Assembly (NCBI GenBank): GCA_963969495.1 | Contig: OZ018321.1 | Location: 193,562,087-193,626,086 of the forward strand | DNA length: 64,000 nt | DNA from: Ceratothoa steindachneri | Taxonomy: Eukaryota; Arthropoda; Malacostraca; Isopoda; Cymothoidae | Direction of reading: 5' to 3' | Shown here: in pieces, positions 31,066-43,409 of the stretch | How the letters are laid out: the number at the start of each line of letters is the position of its first letter | How positions within the stretch are numbered: the first letter of the stretch is position 1 | Position numbers and translations under genes: made by a program | The notes under the pieces: generated by a model | Told to the model about the DNA's origin: nothing | The model's input: the letters and a program-made list of their open reading frames with translations, nothing else | Database searches by the model: none

Positions 31066-34000
31066 ATGCTTACAACCTTGCTCATATTTGGACCCAGTAT
31101 CTTCAAATCTCAACCCTCCAGTTTTCTCACTTCACCCAACTCAACCACTTTCTCCAAATCCTCAAACTTCAAATTCTTGGAGTCCTCTCACTCCAGTTTC
31201 TCAATCACAAACTTTAAACTAGAAAGGCATAGGACAAAATGGTCTACGTCCCCTGCCTACACCTCATTTCCTCAAGTAGCTCGTGCATTTCGTATTTTTG
31301 ACCCACTTTCTGAATTTTCATTCCTGGTGGACACTGGTGCTCAATGCAGTGTCATACCAATTTCTAAGGCCGAAAAAGCTTCTGCCTCTTCAGATTTAGT
31401 TCTGAAGGCAGCCAATTCGACCAATATTAGGACCTATGGAAGGCGTAACCTTCAAGTCTCACTCGGTCTCCGTCGGCTTTTTCGATGGACTTTCATCATG
31501 GCCGAGGTAGATTGTCCAATATTGGGCCTCGACTTTCTTTCGGCTCACGACCTCCTGGTCAATTCTCGACAACGCAAGCTTGTCGACCGCAAAACTCTCC
31601 TCACTGTCTCAGGTTCGTACTGACCTCAGAGTTCCCTCCTCTCTATTCGTCTCCCGTCCACCAAGCCACCGTTTCAGCGCCTTCTTCAGGAGTTTCCTGA
31701 CCTCACCCTTCCACCTTCGAATCACAGGCCCATAACACATAGTGTGGTGCATCAGATCGAGACAACAGGAGGTCCTGTATTCTCACGGCCACGCCATATA
31801 GCACCGGATAAACTCTCTGCTATGCGTGATGAATTCCAATTCATGATTGATTCAAGCATTTGTTGGCCTTCATCTTCTCCGTGGGCCTCTCCACTTCACA
31901 TTGTGCCCAAATCCACGCCGGGGGAATTCAGAGCAGTTGGGGATTACAGAGCTCTTAACGCTGTAACAATTCCTGATCGTTATTCCTTGCCGTACTTAGC
32001 CGATTTTACCTCTTTTCTCCACCGCTGTACGATTTTTTCTCGCTTGGATCTGGTTCGTGCTTTAACCAGATCCCTATTCACCAAGATGATGTCGCAAAGA
32101 CTAACATCACCACTCCGTTTGGTGATTTGAAATGGTCAAGATGCCATATGGATTGCGTAACTCTGGGCAAACTTTCCAGCGCTTTATGGATCAAGTCCTT
32201 AGGGGTCTTCCGTTTGTATTTTGCTACATAGATGACCTCCTAATATCATCTTCGTCGCTGGAGGAAAACCTTTCTCACCTTCGCCAAGTTTTTTCTCGTC
32301 TTCAGGAATACGGTATCGTACTAAATACCTCCAAGTGCCTCTTTGGTATCGTGCAACTCTCATTCTTGGGGCACCATGTCTCGAGTACAGGGATTAGCCC
32401 ACTCGAAGATAAAGTTACCGCGATGCGAAGCTTTTCTCGTCCTACATCACGCAAACAACTCAGGAGTTTCTGTGGCATGGTCAATTTCTACCACAGATTC
32501 ACCCTTAAATGTGCCCAGGTCATGCAACCTCTCAACTCTATGCTCACCAAGACCAAAAAGAACTCTCTTCTTGAATGGTCTGCTGAGGCATGCGATTCAT
32601 TCTCTAGAATCAAAGAGGCTATTGCCCGCCCTGTGGAATTAGCTCATCCTTATCCATGAGCCCCCATCAGCGTCGCCTTAGATGCATCCTCAACCCTTGT
32701 AGGTGCAACCTTGCAGCAGAAAGTGGGTGACCAATGGCAACCTCTTGCTTTCTTCTCTCGTGCTCTTGCAAACCCTCAAAAGAGATATTCAACGTTTTTT
32801 CGAGAACTCCTCGGAATATATCTCGCTGTCCGCCACTTCCGCCATTATTTGAAAGGGCGTGAATTTGCCATTTTTACTGACCATAAGCCCTTGGTCGATG
32901 CATGTTCGTCTCGTAGTACTTCGTCAGTACACACTACAATTGATACTCATCATCTTGACTTCATCCTGCAGATGACGAATGATATTCGCTACGTTCCTGG
33001 TTCTTCAAACGTCGTACCGGACGCGCTCTCTCGCATTTCATCGATTTCGGGCACGCAACTCTCCTACACTGCGCCCATCAATCATGCAACAATAGCGCTT
33101 GCCCAGGAACAAGATGAAGACACGAAAACACTGCGTCACTCTTCTCAACTCGTCGTTCGCGAGATGGACTTGCCTGACAGTCCTCCCAGGCGCATCCTGG
33201 TTGACTATTCAATTCCTGACTGTCCTCGTCCTCTCATTGCTCTCGCTTACCGTCGGCACATCTTCGACCAAATTCATGTCCTCTCTCATCCTGGCGTCAA
33301 TGCCACTCGCAAGCTCGTTGCACAACGCTTCGTTTGGCCAGGTATGAATACCGACGTGGCTAAATGGACTCGCTCATACCTGCGATGCCAGCGTGCTAAA
33401 GTCCACCGCCACACAAAAGCTCCTCTGGTCCCTTTTCCTCTTCCTTCGTCACGTTTTGACGCCGTTCACATCGACCTAGTAAGTCCTCTTTCCTTACTCC
33501 CGTGGTTGCAATTATCTTCTCACCATGATAGATCAATTAACTCGCTCGCCAGAGGCGGTTCCTATCTCGGACATTAGAGCTTCCACTGTCACTCGAGCTT
33601 TCGTCTCAGCATGGGTTGCTCGTTTTGGCGTTCCCTCAACGATCATGAATGATCGTGGCAGCCAGTTTGAATCCCACCAATGGGATGCACTCATGTCAGT
33701 CCTTGGCTCCTTTCGCCTTTGTACTACAAGCTATCACCCCCAGAGTAACTCTGAGGTAGAACGTCTGCATCGGACCATCAAAGCAAGCTTACGCTCCACC
33801 GATCCAAACATAACTTGGGTGGACAAGCTACCTTTGATTCCCCTTGGCATTCGCTCCTCATTGAAAGAGGATTTGGCTTGCTCTGCAGCGGAATTAGTTT
33901 ATGGTACTCCACTTCGTCTACCCGGTCAATTCTTTTCTTCCTCTGACCGACCTCTACCTTCTAACCTAGATCATTTTTCATACGTACATAACCTTATACG

Positions 34001-34687
34001 GGTGATGGCTGAAATTAAGCCAACTGCCCCAGAGTGCCTGCTAATTATAAAACCTTCGTGCCGAAGGGGATGACAACATGCTCCCATGTTTTCGTCCGTC
34101 GTGATTCAGCTCGCACTTCGTTACAACCAGTATATGACGGACCCTTTCTCGTTATCTCCAGGAAGCCGAAATTCTTCGTACTAAAGCTTGGCACCAGGCA
34201 AGATACTGTCTCTATCGACCACCTAAAACCCGCTTATACCGAAAATGTTCGTCTAGAACCCCAATCACCTCATTCTCCTCCTACTATACCCCTTTATGGT
34301 ACAGTAATCCCCCAAAACAACCTAAACCACACCCTTTTAACTACTACCTCTCCAACTCCACCCTCCGTTTTGCTGCCTCTTCCTCCTTTGTTGCAGGAAC
34401 CCTCGTCGGCAGAGGTGAATAGTCACGAGCAAATCTCTCCCCCACTGGTCACTCCGTCAGCGGACAGCGGGACTCAAGACTCCTACATCCCGCTTGACGC
34501 CATCTCGGAAGGAACCAGCAAGCGGATCACCTTCGCTCTGTTAACCTTCTCTCGTGCTAGTGCCTCGTTCAACGCTAATGTCACTGCCACAGCAAATCTG
34601 TGTCCTCGTACCCGTAGTCAAACCAATGGCACTGTCACACGCTCCGGTTGCATCGTCAGGAGGCCTCGTCGGTACTCGGACTTATAA
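31066..34687 (+). pseudogene. Gypsy 1 Pol: PR, RT, RNase H, integrase
   Basis: Protease at 31280-31620 (FLVDTGAQCSVIP, ILGLDFL). RT at 31744-32655: FRAVGDYRALN, FSRLDLVRA, a shift near 32115, MPYGLRNSGQTFQRFMDQV, catalytic CYIDDLLI. RNase H at 32690-33020 (LAFFSRAL, FFRELLGIYLAVRHF, FTDHKPL). Integrase at 33240-34030: the zinc site reads H...H with SYLRC, Tyr in place of the first Cys; DDE blocks HIDL, NDRGSQF and SEVERLH. The GPF/Y module (YDGPFLVIS, VSIDHLKPAY) is at 34120-34230. Breaks lie at about 31621, 32130, 32659, 33577 and 34073. Confidence 0.85.
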
Positions 34688-34741
34688 TCTCAAAATAGTA
34701 AAAAGGGGGGATGGGGAACCTTCTTAGGGGGGGAGGGGGAG

Positions 34742-35455
34742 TGTTATAGCAATGCCCTCTGGGCATTCCTATAATAAAAACCTCCTAGGAAACTTAAATA
34801 TATATATCATCATTTAATATGTATAAAATTCATTCAATTATTTTACTTTAACTTTGTTAATTTAACATTCACTTATTTTACTTTAACTTTGTCAATTTAA
34901 TCTTTCAATTAATTTACTTCAACTTTTGTAAATTAAATCCTTTTATGTAAAACTTAATAATTAATTCATTCATTTATTTTACTTATCAATTCAATTAACG
35001 TATACTGTTCCAAACAACATCTCTTAAATTTCACACACAAACAAACAAACACACCTCCCCAGCTCGAATAAAATAGCACGCTATTCCGCCCACTCGACTC
35101 GCAGCTTTCTTCGTATAAAGGTCAGTAATCATTCCTTTTACAATTATTCATTTACCTCCAAACAAATCATACATAGTTAATTCCATTTTCTCTCACAATT
35201 CTTTGCAAACGACCATACGAGAGTAGATCCTAATAATACTTACTTCTCATTGCAGCCCCAATTCAGTCCATCATAGATACTCTATATTATTTACTATATT
35301 ATTATTTACTCTATTATTCACTCTATTATTTACTATATTATTCCCTATATTATTCCACCATATTAATTTCACATACTTCAATTCTCTTCGCATCTCTTTA
35401 CTGTAAATCATATGTTAAAATATCTTACATTGTATACCTAACCTACTTATCTCAT
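34742..35455 (+). repeat. 3' LTR of Gypsy 1, truncated
   Basis: Begins TGTTATAGCAATGCC directly after the purine tract and matches the 5' LTR to CTTATCTCATT, where homology stops. About 220 bases of the 3' end, including the terminal nucleotides, are missing, so no target duplication can be read. Confidence 0.8.
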
Positions 35456-36316
35456 TATATTATAAGTGTACATGTATTTAGAAAAACATGAGTGTAAGGA
35501 AGGCAAGCGAATAGTTGGAGGTTCCCACGCGAAAACACAAACACACACGCGAGGAAATAGCTGCCGCGTCGAAAAGGTATTGATGCAAGATAATGAAGGC
35601 AGCTGGGTAAACTTAGGGTGGTGTCTGATCTGACCAGTTAAAGTTGACATGGACCTGCAAAATGACAAAATTAATTGTTTTATGACTAGCTATGGATGCC
35701 GGTTTGATAAAGCCACGATCAGGCGATCAAATGCAATACACACGTGACTAAAATGAACATACACACACCCTTTTGATTCAGCTAGGAGTCAGCAAAGTAT
35801 AAAATAAAATAATTCTCACATCGTAAGCTCCATCCCGCATCGAGATTAAGAGAAATGAAGTCACGTCCTCTTAATTGGAGGGAGTAAAAATGGATGGGTT
35901 GAAACATTCTCGAAAGAGACATAGTCATACAGAATTATTCATTCGTCATCCCTCTCACTCTGATTTGTTTATTATCAGCGTCACGAGTCCGTTCCTCGTA
36001 CGAGCCTTGAGTCCTGCCATCCTAGCCCCAATTATCTAACGTTTGAAATTTACAACAAACCAGCATAAGACTCGACTATCTCGCTTGCCCCAATTAAGGT
36101 AGACCTAAGCCACGAATAAAGCCGACAAAACTCCATTTTCCTTTCGAGTCCTTCCTTTAGCTCAGTGATAACCAAGTTACCTTGTGAACCCAACATATAA
36201 ACGGATTCCCCACAAGAACTTTGGGAGTTAGAGCAAACTCAACAGGGAGACCTCAAACGCCTCACGGATAAAAAACCCTCTAGAAACTGGTGACTCTACC
36301 AACTCCTTGGAGGCAT
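35456..36316. other. Unassigned; right part may be an old LTR
   Basis: No coding motif is seen. The final 16 bases before the primer-site-like sequence at 36317 look like an LTR end, so some of this stretch may be the LTR body. Confidence 0.3.
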
Positions 36317-36335
36317 CCTATAAATTGGTGACCAC
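36317..36335 (+). other. LTR end plus primer-binding-site-like sequence
   Basis: CTATAAATTGGTGACC is identical to the LTR end and primer-binding site of Gypsy 2 (minus strand, about 50821-50806). It suggests a decayed LTR element on the plus strand. No Gag or Pol could be followed downstream. Confidence 0.45.
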
Positions 36336-37399
36336 CTATAATCCCCAAATCTTATAAACGAGCTCCAAATAATCTGGTCAAGGAAGAAGTTGCTATCTAC
36401 GAATATAAGTGAAATAAGTATTAATTTCAAATAATGGTGTATGTGCGTGCGTATGTGTCTGTTCTAAAGAATTAGGTCTAAGTAGAGTAAAAGAGTTTTG
36501 AAGGAGCTAGGTGTTATTAAAGTAATATACTTGACTGTAATGAGTCCTATTATGACCCACAAAAGAATGGCAAGAGCGGCAGTAGCAACGAGCAGGAAGC
36601 ACAAGAGAAGATGGACGGAAGTAAGGAAGAGGAAGGATATAATGGGAAGAATATCTGAACAAGTGTCGAATGGGACCAGAAAGCGGATTTTGGAGAATGT
36701 GTAGTGGTGTTAAATGTCTCAATGGGAGATGGGATCTATACAAGCGTTTAGCCACTTTGTCGAACAAATACTTTAAGAAAACTTATTCATTCTTATTAAT
36801 TGCTTATGTATAATGATATTTCAATTGCAAGATTCAATAAATATGTAAATCATTGTAGAAAAAATTAATGAAAATAGAGTGTATAATTGTAATATTATTT
36901 GAACTCATTTCGAATATATAAAAATTAATTCCATTTGTAATCTGTTAAATACCACTGTGTATATGCGGGCCGTTTATATAAAAGGGAACTTATAAAGTGA
37001 CTCAGAATGGAGACTCAAAATATACCAAGAGAGACAACTGAAGGCTTTCCAAGTTCCCGGTGAATAAAGAATACTAAATCCAGCGCTAAGAATTCTTTAC
37101 CCTTAAAGAAACCCCAGATCGCCTTTACTCGACCTGAAATTAGGAAAGAAAAGAACTCTCTACCTTTTAGATTCAGTGCCTCACGTACAAGGAACTCCAA
37201 GAAAAATCAAATCAGTAGTCACCAAGCTGAACCAAGCAAGCTATCGAGCTACACAGGGGTGGTACCGAAACTCGGTGACAAATCAACATTGTTAAACAAA
37301 CATACTCACAACAGAGCTACACATTTTACCTCCATAGATGAGCTGGGAGTAATATTGATGGAAAAGGAGAAGCGAGGAGTTATCCATTATATATGAATA
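36336..37399. other. No recognisable gene
   Basis: A 68-codon basic frame (36498-36704) and a 61-codon minus frame have no family motif. The rest is AT-rich. Confidence 0.4.
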
Positions 37400-39410
37400 A
37401 TGGTAAATGTGGTCTTACATGAAAGAAGAGCTTGAAAATGAAGAAGTTGAAAAAGTATGTGTGTAACAAATGTAGAAGGTAGAATGATCATGTGGGAAGT
37501 GGAGAGTCTGTCCGGAAGAGATTAAAGGAGGTGATGGAAGAAAATAGGCTCCTAAGGGGAAAAGTACGGCAGAAGGGGAAAGAAAAAAAAAAGATTTAGA
37601 AGAAGCAGTGAGAGCAAATGAATTGGGAGAGAGGCAATGGGAAAGGGAGTGGAGAAAGTAGAAGCAGCTAATGTAAGATTAGGACAGGAATTATAAGAGA
37701 GAGACAATCGGCTTCATCAGTGGTATGAAAGAGAGAGGGGTTGGTCACTGACCACAACTACAGCAGCGGATTGGAAGGGCAAAAGGGTACTTATACCCCA
37801 CCTACGGACAGAAGAAATGGGAAAGAGGATGAGCCAGGGGTGGAATGGAGAAAGGTCGAAGGGCAAAGAAGGGGAATCTAAGAAGTGGCCAGACGACTAG
37901 TAAGGACAAGGACACATTGATAAGAATGTAGGAACACAGGAGCAGAAAAATGTGAGAAAGGATGCAAGATGACACTATATGAGATATTGGAAGGAAACGA
38001 GCAGAAGAAAAGGAGGAAGATTTGGCACGTCAAATAGATGGGACAAGGAATTAGGGCAAGTAAGTAGGAAGGAGAAAAGAGAGAACAAAAAACAAATAGT
38101 AGGGAAGAGGATCATTCAGAGCAGAAACAGATAGGAGATAGTAGAGAGGTGGAGCAAGAGGTCAAGAAGGCTGAGGGGCGAATGGAAGAAGAAAGGGGAG
38201 AAGTTAGATAGAGAAAGATAGAACAGACAAAGAGAAGAAATGAAGAAAAATAATAGACACCGGGGCAGAGCACAAGAAAACTGAGGGAAAGTGATATTAC
38301 TTGTGGACAGTATGGTCAGATCCCGAACATGGTTGGAGCGACACTCCATGTAAGTATATATAAAGTCTATGCCAGGAAAGGATATGCAGGATATGGGAGA
38401 AGTAGCAATGCAAACATGTTAGGACTTGAGAAAAAATGACATGTTGATAATTCGAGCCTGTAGAAATAGGCTGTTTCAAAGAGAGGCAACCGACTATATT
38501 AAAATATTGGTTGGAATGGTACAAGAGATAAATGAGCAACACTTTGGAGTAGATATGACAGTAGTACCAATAATGCCAAGGTTCTATGAAAGATACCACT
38601 ATAAAAAGAGAAGAGTAGAAATTAACGACAAATAGGGATGATGTCAATTTCAGAAGGTGGAAACACATTTGAACTAGGAGAGGAAATATGGAAGTGTGAA
38701 CGGTGGCTAATTCGAGATGGAGTTCACCTACATTGTGCCTGGATAGGCTAGGCAACGGAGTAAGAGAAATACAAAGATGGAGTTGGGCCTTGATGTTAAT
38801 TGAGCATTCTAAAAACATATGCAGGTAGGATAGAAGACAGAAGGCGACATAGATGAATGGGAAAAGGAAGTATGAGGGAAGAAAAGATGAGGGTATGGTG
38901 TAGGTTTGTTAGTGAAGGAGGGCAACATGATATCAGAAGATGTGGCACTAATACAACAGCAAAATGAGGAGCTTAGGGGGCGGGCCACCAACATATAATG
39001 TCTCAAGAGGAAAGGCACACCTAGTAATCACGGGTGTGTATAGCTATGTAGAAGGGCCAAATGGAAGAGAGACTGAAGTAGTAATAAAGGAATTAAGGAA
39101 CACGACACAATAAATGGGGAATGACAAATGGGTAGTTCAAAGTGATTTTAATGCGTATGTGGGATTAATGGGAGAGAATATGAATTGAAATAGAAGGAGA
39201 GTTGATCAATGGATAGTTGAAAGAGATACATTGCTGAAAAACTTAGAAGTGCAATGAACTGCAACATTACAACAAGGAGAACGAAAGAGTGCTATGCACT
39301 TTTTAATAATAAACAAGAAGTGTGAAAAGCTATGTGGAGATGTAAGTATTGATGAGAATGAAAAAAATGAGATAGAATCTGATAGGCACATCCTTCTTCT
39401 TTAAATCTTA
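37400..39410 (+). pseudogene. Non-LTR remnant: esterase-type ORF1 and endonuclease
   Basis: Translated across stops, the block gives a Cys motif (VCNKCRR, 37460), a highly charged coiled-coil region (37520-37700), then an SGNH-like domain: LLVDSMVRSRTW (38300; block I with Asp-Ser), DMLIIRACRNRL (38440-38470, with Arg-Ala-Cys where Gly-x-Asn-Asp is usual) and a degraded end. From 39005 an endonuclease-like ORF2 start follows: WVVQSDFNAYVG (39130; Gly-Asp-Phe-Asn changed to Ser-Asp-Phe-Asn), then FLIINKKCEKL and ENEIESD. This is the CR1/L2-style plan in a family unlike A-C. Heavily mutated. Confidence 0.55.
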
Positions 39411-39600
39411 AGAGTTATAATGGTGTTCCTCTCATGGTAGCAAGCGAGATTTCTGTCTGTACTAGAATTGCTTCTACTAATTCTTGTCAAGCAATTATTG
39501 TTGTTGTTGAAGGATCGTGTTCATTTCTTTTAGGAAGAGATTTAATTAATCCCCTTCATCTAAATAATAGAAAGCTCTCAGATATAAATAGTATATCAAA
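39405..39600 (+). pseudogene. Gypsy protease C-terminal scrap
   Basis: The frame SYNGVPLMVASEISVCTRI...IIVVVEGSCSFLLGRDLIN matches the second half of Gypsy-type aspartic proteases, which end in VV.G....LLGRDWL. The catalytic DTG part is missing and no RT follows. It joins sharply to a non-LTR ORF1 at about 39600. Confidence 0.6.
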
Positions 39601-41220
39601 CACTGAAGCTTACACAAGAAGGGAGGGGAGCAACGCTGCCCGAAGGGGGCCATTGGGCCGCCTAATCTCGAGCTTAAGCGGGTCCCCCTCCGTACCACCC
39701 GGGGCCAACAAAACAACCTCGAAGTATGGTCGTCGAAACAATCTTTGGAGCCCTAAATATAGCCCTCATCAGGCTTATTGAGACTCTCCACGGATACGCC
39801 TCGCTATGTTGGACTGATGACGACATTGAGAAAATAGCGTCAGAAGAAGCCAGCGAGCCCCTTCGAAAAATTGGGCTTGAAGCTTCCGTACCCGAAGAAA
39901 TCCTTGTAAGAAGAACTATAATCCTAAGGAAGCTCGACTCATTCTTTACTGACAATAGTTGCGAAGACATCAAGGCCGAGCTAACCAAACACCAAAAGTG
40001 GGCGAAGATTTCCAAGGTTAAAAAATTCGGAAAAAAATATTGTCAAAATAATCTTCGAGAAAGTCGAGATGGCTCAGAGGGACATGGAAGAGGGACTTCT
40101 TGGGTTCTACCTTCGAATAGTTCCGGGGAAAGTCGAAGTTGAGGAATTCATCAGTTTGCAAAGCTGCTTCCGTTGCTTTGCCGCGGGAAAACACCCCACG
40201 AAGGAATGTATGGCGCCCCACGTCACTTGCTCCGTATGCTCAAAAATTGGTAACGGATGGAAAGAGTGGACGTCGGAAAAACCAAGATGCGTGAACTGCT
40301 GAGGGGACCACAGGGCCTTGGCCATGAGATGTCCTGTCCGCAAAGAAGCTCTCAGAACAAAATGGGAAGTAATAAAGCAACAAAAGGAGGCAAAAAAGAA
40401 GACCTACGTCGAAGCGACGGCGACGGCTACAACGACCATCATTGGAACCCCAGCCCCGAAGTCAGTGATGCCAGATGAAAGCAAAAAAATAATGACTATG
40501 GTCATTGTTGCAAACCTTGCCAACCCCGGCACTTTTTGGGATGAATTAAATCGTCTCCTATAAAAGAACGGGGTTAAGAAAAAGCTGTGGCTACCGCTCA
40601 ACCCCGAGTCCCAAGAAATACTAAATATCTAGTTTTTGACGAAAAACAAAAAGACCTAAACAAAGAAGATGAAGCATCAAAAAAGCAACAAAAACACACA
40701 GAGGAAGAAGTAACCACGGAGGAAGAAGAATCGGCAAAGAGCGGAAACTCAAAAAAAGAGCTCGAATAAAAAACGTCAAAGAAAAAAGAAGAAGACGGAA
40801 GTGAGACAAGAAACAGAGAAAGAAGAGAGTAAAGAAATGGGAAAAAGCTCATAAGATGAAGACGAAATCCTAGGGTATCCTGGAGTACCCCTCACGGAGG
40901 ATAGGGATATCCTATTGCGGTGTTTCTTCTTCGGCGCCCAGGACATGAATCTCAAAGTCTTCTGTGCTTCTGATTGCAGACCTCAAAAAGGAAACAGAAA
41001 AACTGCTCGGAGGCATCTACCGTAGCGACTACAAGTAGACCTACGAAGGACCTTGTTCGCCGAAGGAAAAGGAGGACTACTGATGGAGCGCGCGATGTCC
41101 ATCCCGGACTCGTGCATTCACACCCTCAAAATGTCCACCTAAAAGAATATAAAAAGTGGCCAAAAGACATCGGACATATAGTAATAGTCAAAAGTAAGAA
41201 AAAGTGTAGAAAATAGCAAA
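39601..41220 (+). pseudogene. Non-LTR ORF1 with CCHC knuckles
   Basis: Pieces in two frames (39726-40142, 40069-40560 and a tail to 40770) form a Gag-like ORF1. Zinc knuckles: CFRCFAAGKHPTKEC (40168-40212), then CSVCSKIGNGWKEW (second knuckle, last Cys changed to Trp), then CVNC with GDHRALAMRC after an in-frame TGA. Three knuckles ending in C.NC.GDH.A....CP are typical of I/Jockey-type ORF1 proteins. A Lys/Glu-rich stretch (40640-40770) follows. ORF2 was not found. Confidence 0.65.
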
Positions 41221-41520
41221 AAGCGAATAAATAACGATAATAAAGTGATTAGTGCGAAAAATAAATAATAATAACGGAAAGTGAATAACGATAAGTGAAT
41301 AAATAGCGATAATAAAGTGACTAAATTAGTGGTTAAAACCAATTATTGGATAATAACGAAAAGTGATTAAATAAAGTAGAAAAGCGAATCAATAACGATA
41401 ATAAAGTGATTAAAAAAGTGACTAAAATAAATAATGATTAAAACAAATTATTGATAAATAATCTAAAGTGAGAAAAGTAAATAATATTTACAAAAAGTGA
41501 ATAAATAATGACACTAAAGT
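41200..41520 (+). repeat. A-rich degenerate repeats
   Basis: Units close to GAATAAATAACGATAATAAAGTGATTA recur about eight times with changes. This could be the variable A-rich 3' tail of the preceding non-LTR element. Confidence 0.6.
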
Positions 41521-42330
41521 AATTAAAATATGTTTCCAATAAATAACCAGACATGACAAATAAATAACAACGTAAAACACAAATTGGAAATATGTAAATA
41601 ATATAGTAATTGAATGCTGCCAAAAATGGTATATGGTTATATTAAAATTCAATAATGTTAATAATGTGAACAACCTATTCTAAAAATTCATAATATGTTT
41701 TTTATACAAAATCAAACCTAATAAATGTATAATACCAAAGATAAAATAACGAACGTTTAAATTAAAATAATATGATCATCTGGCAATTCCGGGGAAACCC
41801 CTTTATTTCTTATAAATACTCATATCTTACTCTTCTCCGTTAATTTAACAAAACCTTTCACCAGTATTACCTTTTTTCTGTTTTTTTTTACATATATGTA
41901 TTGAATTTTAAATATTTGTAAAAAAACTTATTGTATTTCTGTCTCTAAATATATCTTAATCCGAATTTTTAAGCGGTAAATCAGAGCTCGGATCCAGCAT
42001 ACGCTACCGAATGTGTATTCTCGGTAAAGGAGGTAAAGTTTTGGGGAAAAGGGTCTTCGATGGCGTGAACTCTTCCCTACGAGGCCATTTGCCCTTTACC
42101 TCACTACTCGGCACAGGAGGCAACGGTTTCGGAGAGCTCCTTCACCGACCGAGTACACTGGGATTTTCGTTCCTTTATTTACAAGAGAAAATTCTGCATA
42201 CTGGGGAGTTTAACTTTTCATTTAAAAAAAGAGAGAATACAAAGCGGGTAGTCCATCTTTCCATTTACGAAAGAGAAAACCTACAAAGCGGGAAGTTTGT
42301 CTTCCCATTTATAAGGTTCAATGTGTGAAC
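41521..42330. other. Unassigned, with three ~45-bp imperfect repeats
   Basis: No family motif is seen in the 105-codon frame 42011-42328. At 42176-42311 three imperfect tandem units of 43-46 bases share A.GAGA.AA....A.AC.G.GGGTAGT and end in CATTT. Confidence 0.4.
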
Positions 42331-42835
42331 CGTTTAAATTTTTCATTCGAATGTTTTACTCTATTCGACCCCAACAAACTTTCATTATTGAGTAGATGCA
42401 AATATTCTTCGTAAATTATGTAAAACAGGATAGTTCCCCATACACCAAGAGCTAAAATTAAAAGAAAATTGAAAAGATTGGTCGAAGAAGGTATTATTTT
42501 CCCTATACCACATTCTGAATGAATGGATGGGTAGCCAAGACATGGCAACAAAGCAGGACCAATCTGATTTACGAAGGTGGAAGAAAATACAAGAAGCATA
42601 AAGGCCAGTCCGCTAAGCGTTCCTATTATCAAACTAATGTTAATATCCCTAAGTTTCAGGCCAAAAACTTATTAGTTTTACCCTATAACCATATTTTCAT
42701 TAAATTACCTCGTTTACTTAGGCCTCTGAACATAAATGTTATTTCTAAGTACGAGACTACAATTTATCGCATCCTTGTCAAAAATTCACTGCCTTCCCCC
42801 CCGACCTAGCATTGTTTATTTGATAGGCCTCAACA
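42331..42835 (+). pseudogene. Penelope-like fragment, linker after RT
   Basis: In the frame 42519-42809 the segment LVLPYNHIFIKLPRLLRPLN followed by INVISKYETTIYRILVKNS corresponds to the linker between the RT thumb and the GIY-YIG domain in Penelope-like elements, which usually ends near KNSPP. Upstream, KTG, SPYTK and YYFPYTT give weaker matches. GIY-YIG itself is lost: the hAT end starts right after. Confidence 0.6.
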
Positions 42836-42900
42836 ACCAGAGGTGGGCACTAAATACATTTAAAGTATTTAGATACTAAATATTAAATACATGAGAAAAA

Positions 42901-43387
42901 TGTATTTAGCTATTAAATACTAAATGCATTTTGAAAAGGTATTTAGTATTTAAATACTAAATAGATTAAATGTATTTAGATACATTTTTAAATACATGAT
43001 ATATAATGACAATCGATAAGGAACATTGGTATCACAACAAAAAAATATCCGTAAAATGAAATTGTATATTATAATTACTAATGTCGGATTTGATGACAAT
43101 TGGACTTAGGTACTACAACAAAATAGAAAGTTCCATAGAATGAAAAATGTATTTAGATATTAGATACTAAATACATTTTGAGAAGGTATTTAGTATTTAA
43201 ATACTAAATACATTAAATGTATTTAGATACATTTTTAAATACATTTCAAATACATGATATATAATGACAATCGATAAGAACCATTGTTATCACAACAAAA
43301 AAATATCCATTAAAATGAAAGTGTATATTATAATTACTAATGAATTTAGGTACTACCAAAAAAATAGAAAGTTCCATAAAATAAAAT
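42901..43387. repeat. Tandem ~247-bp subterminal repeats in hAT 1
   Basis: Bases 42901-43147 and 43148-43387 are close copies, each with TGTATTTAG..ATTA.ATAC, ATGATATATAATGACAATCG and AGAAAGTTCCAT. Within them, CATTTA-type motifs recur many times, which may be transposase binding sites. Confidence 0.85.
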
Positions 43388-43409
43388 TTCAGTTAGCTAT
43401 TTATATCAG

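Larger units (their letters stand above)
28660..35455 (+). mobile_element. Ty3/Gypsy element 1 (CsRn1-like), nearly full length
   Basis: Order: 5' LTR, primer-binding site TGGTGCCC (29592), Gag with CHCC fingers, protease, RT, RNase H, integrase with GPF module, polypurine tract (about 34706-34741), 3' LTR. The CWYH..Y...A..C..PC finger is typical of the CsRn1 group of Gypsy. Frameshifts and stops in gag and pol show that it is inactive. It has inserted into a family B fragment. Confidence 0.88.

Noticed and set aside
37015..37200. Short minus frame with Phe/Leu-rich sequence as a gene
   Set aside because: 61 codons, no motif, no start context or neighbours that support it.
42318..42632. 104-codon minus frame with hydrophobic segments as a membrane protein
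   Set aside because: It is antisense to the Penelope-like fragment and has no conserved motif.
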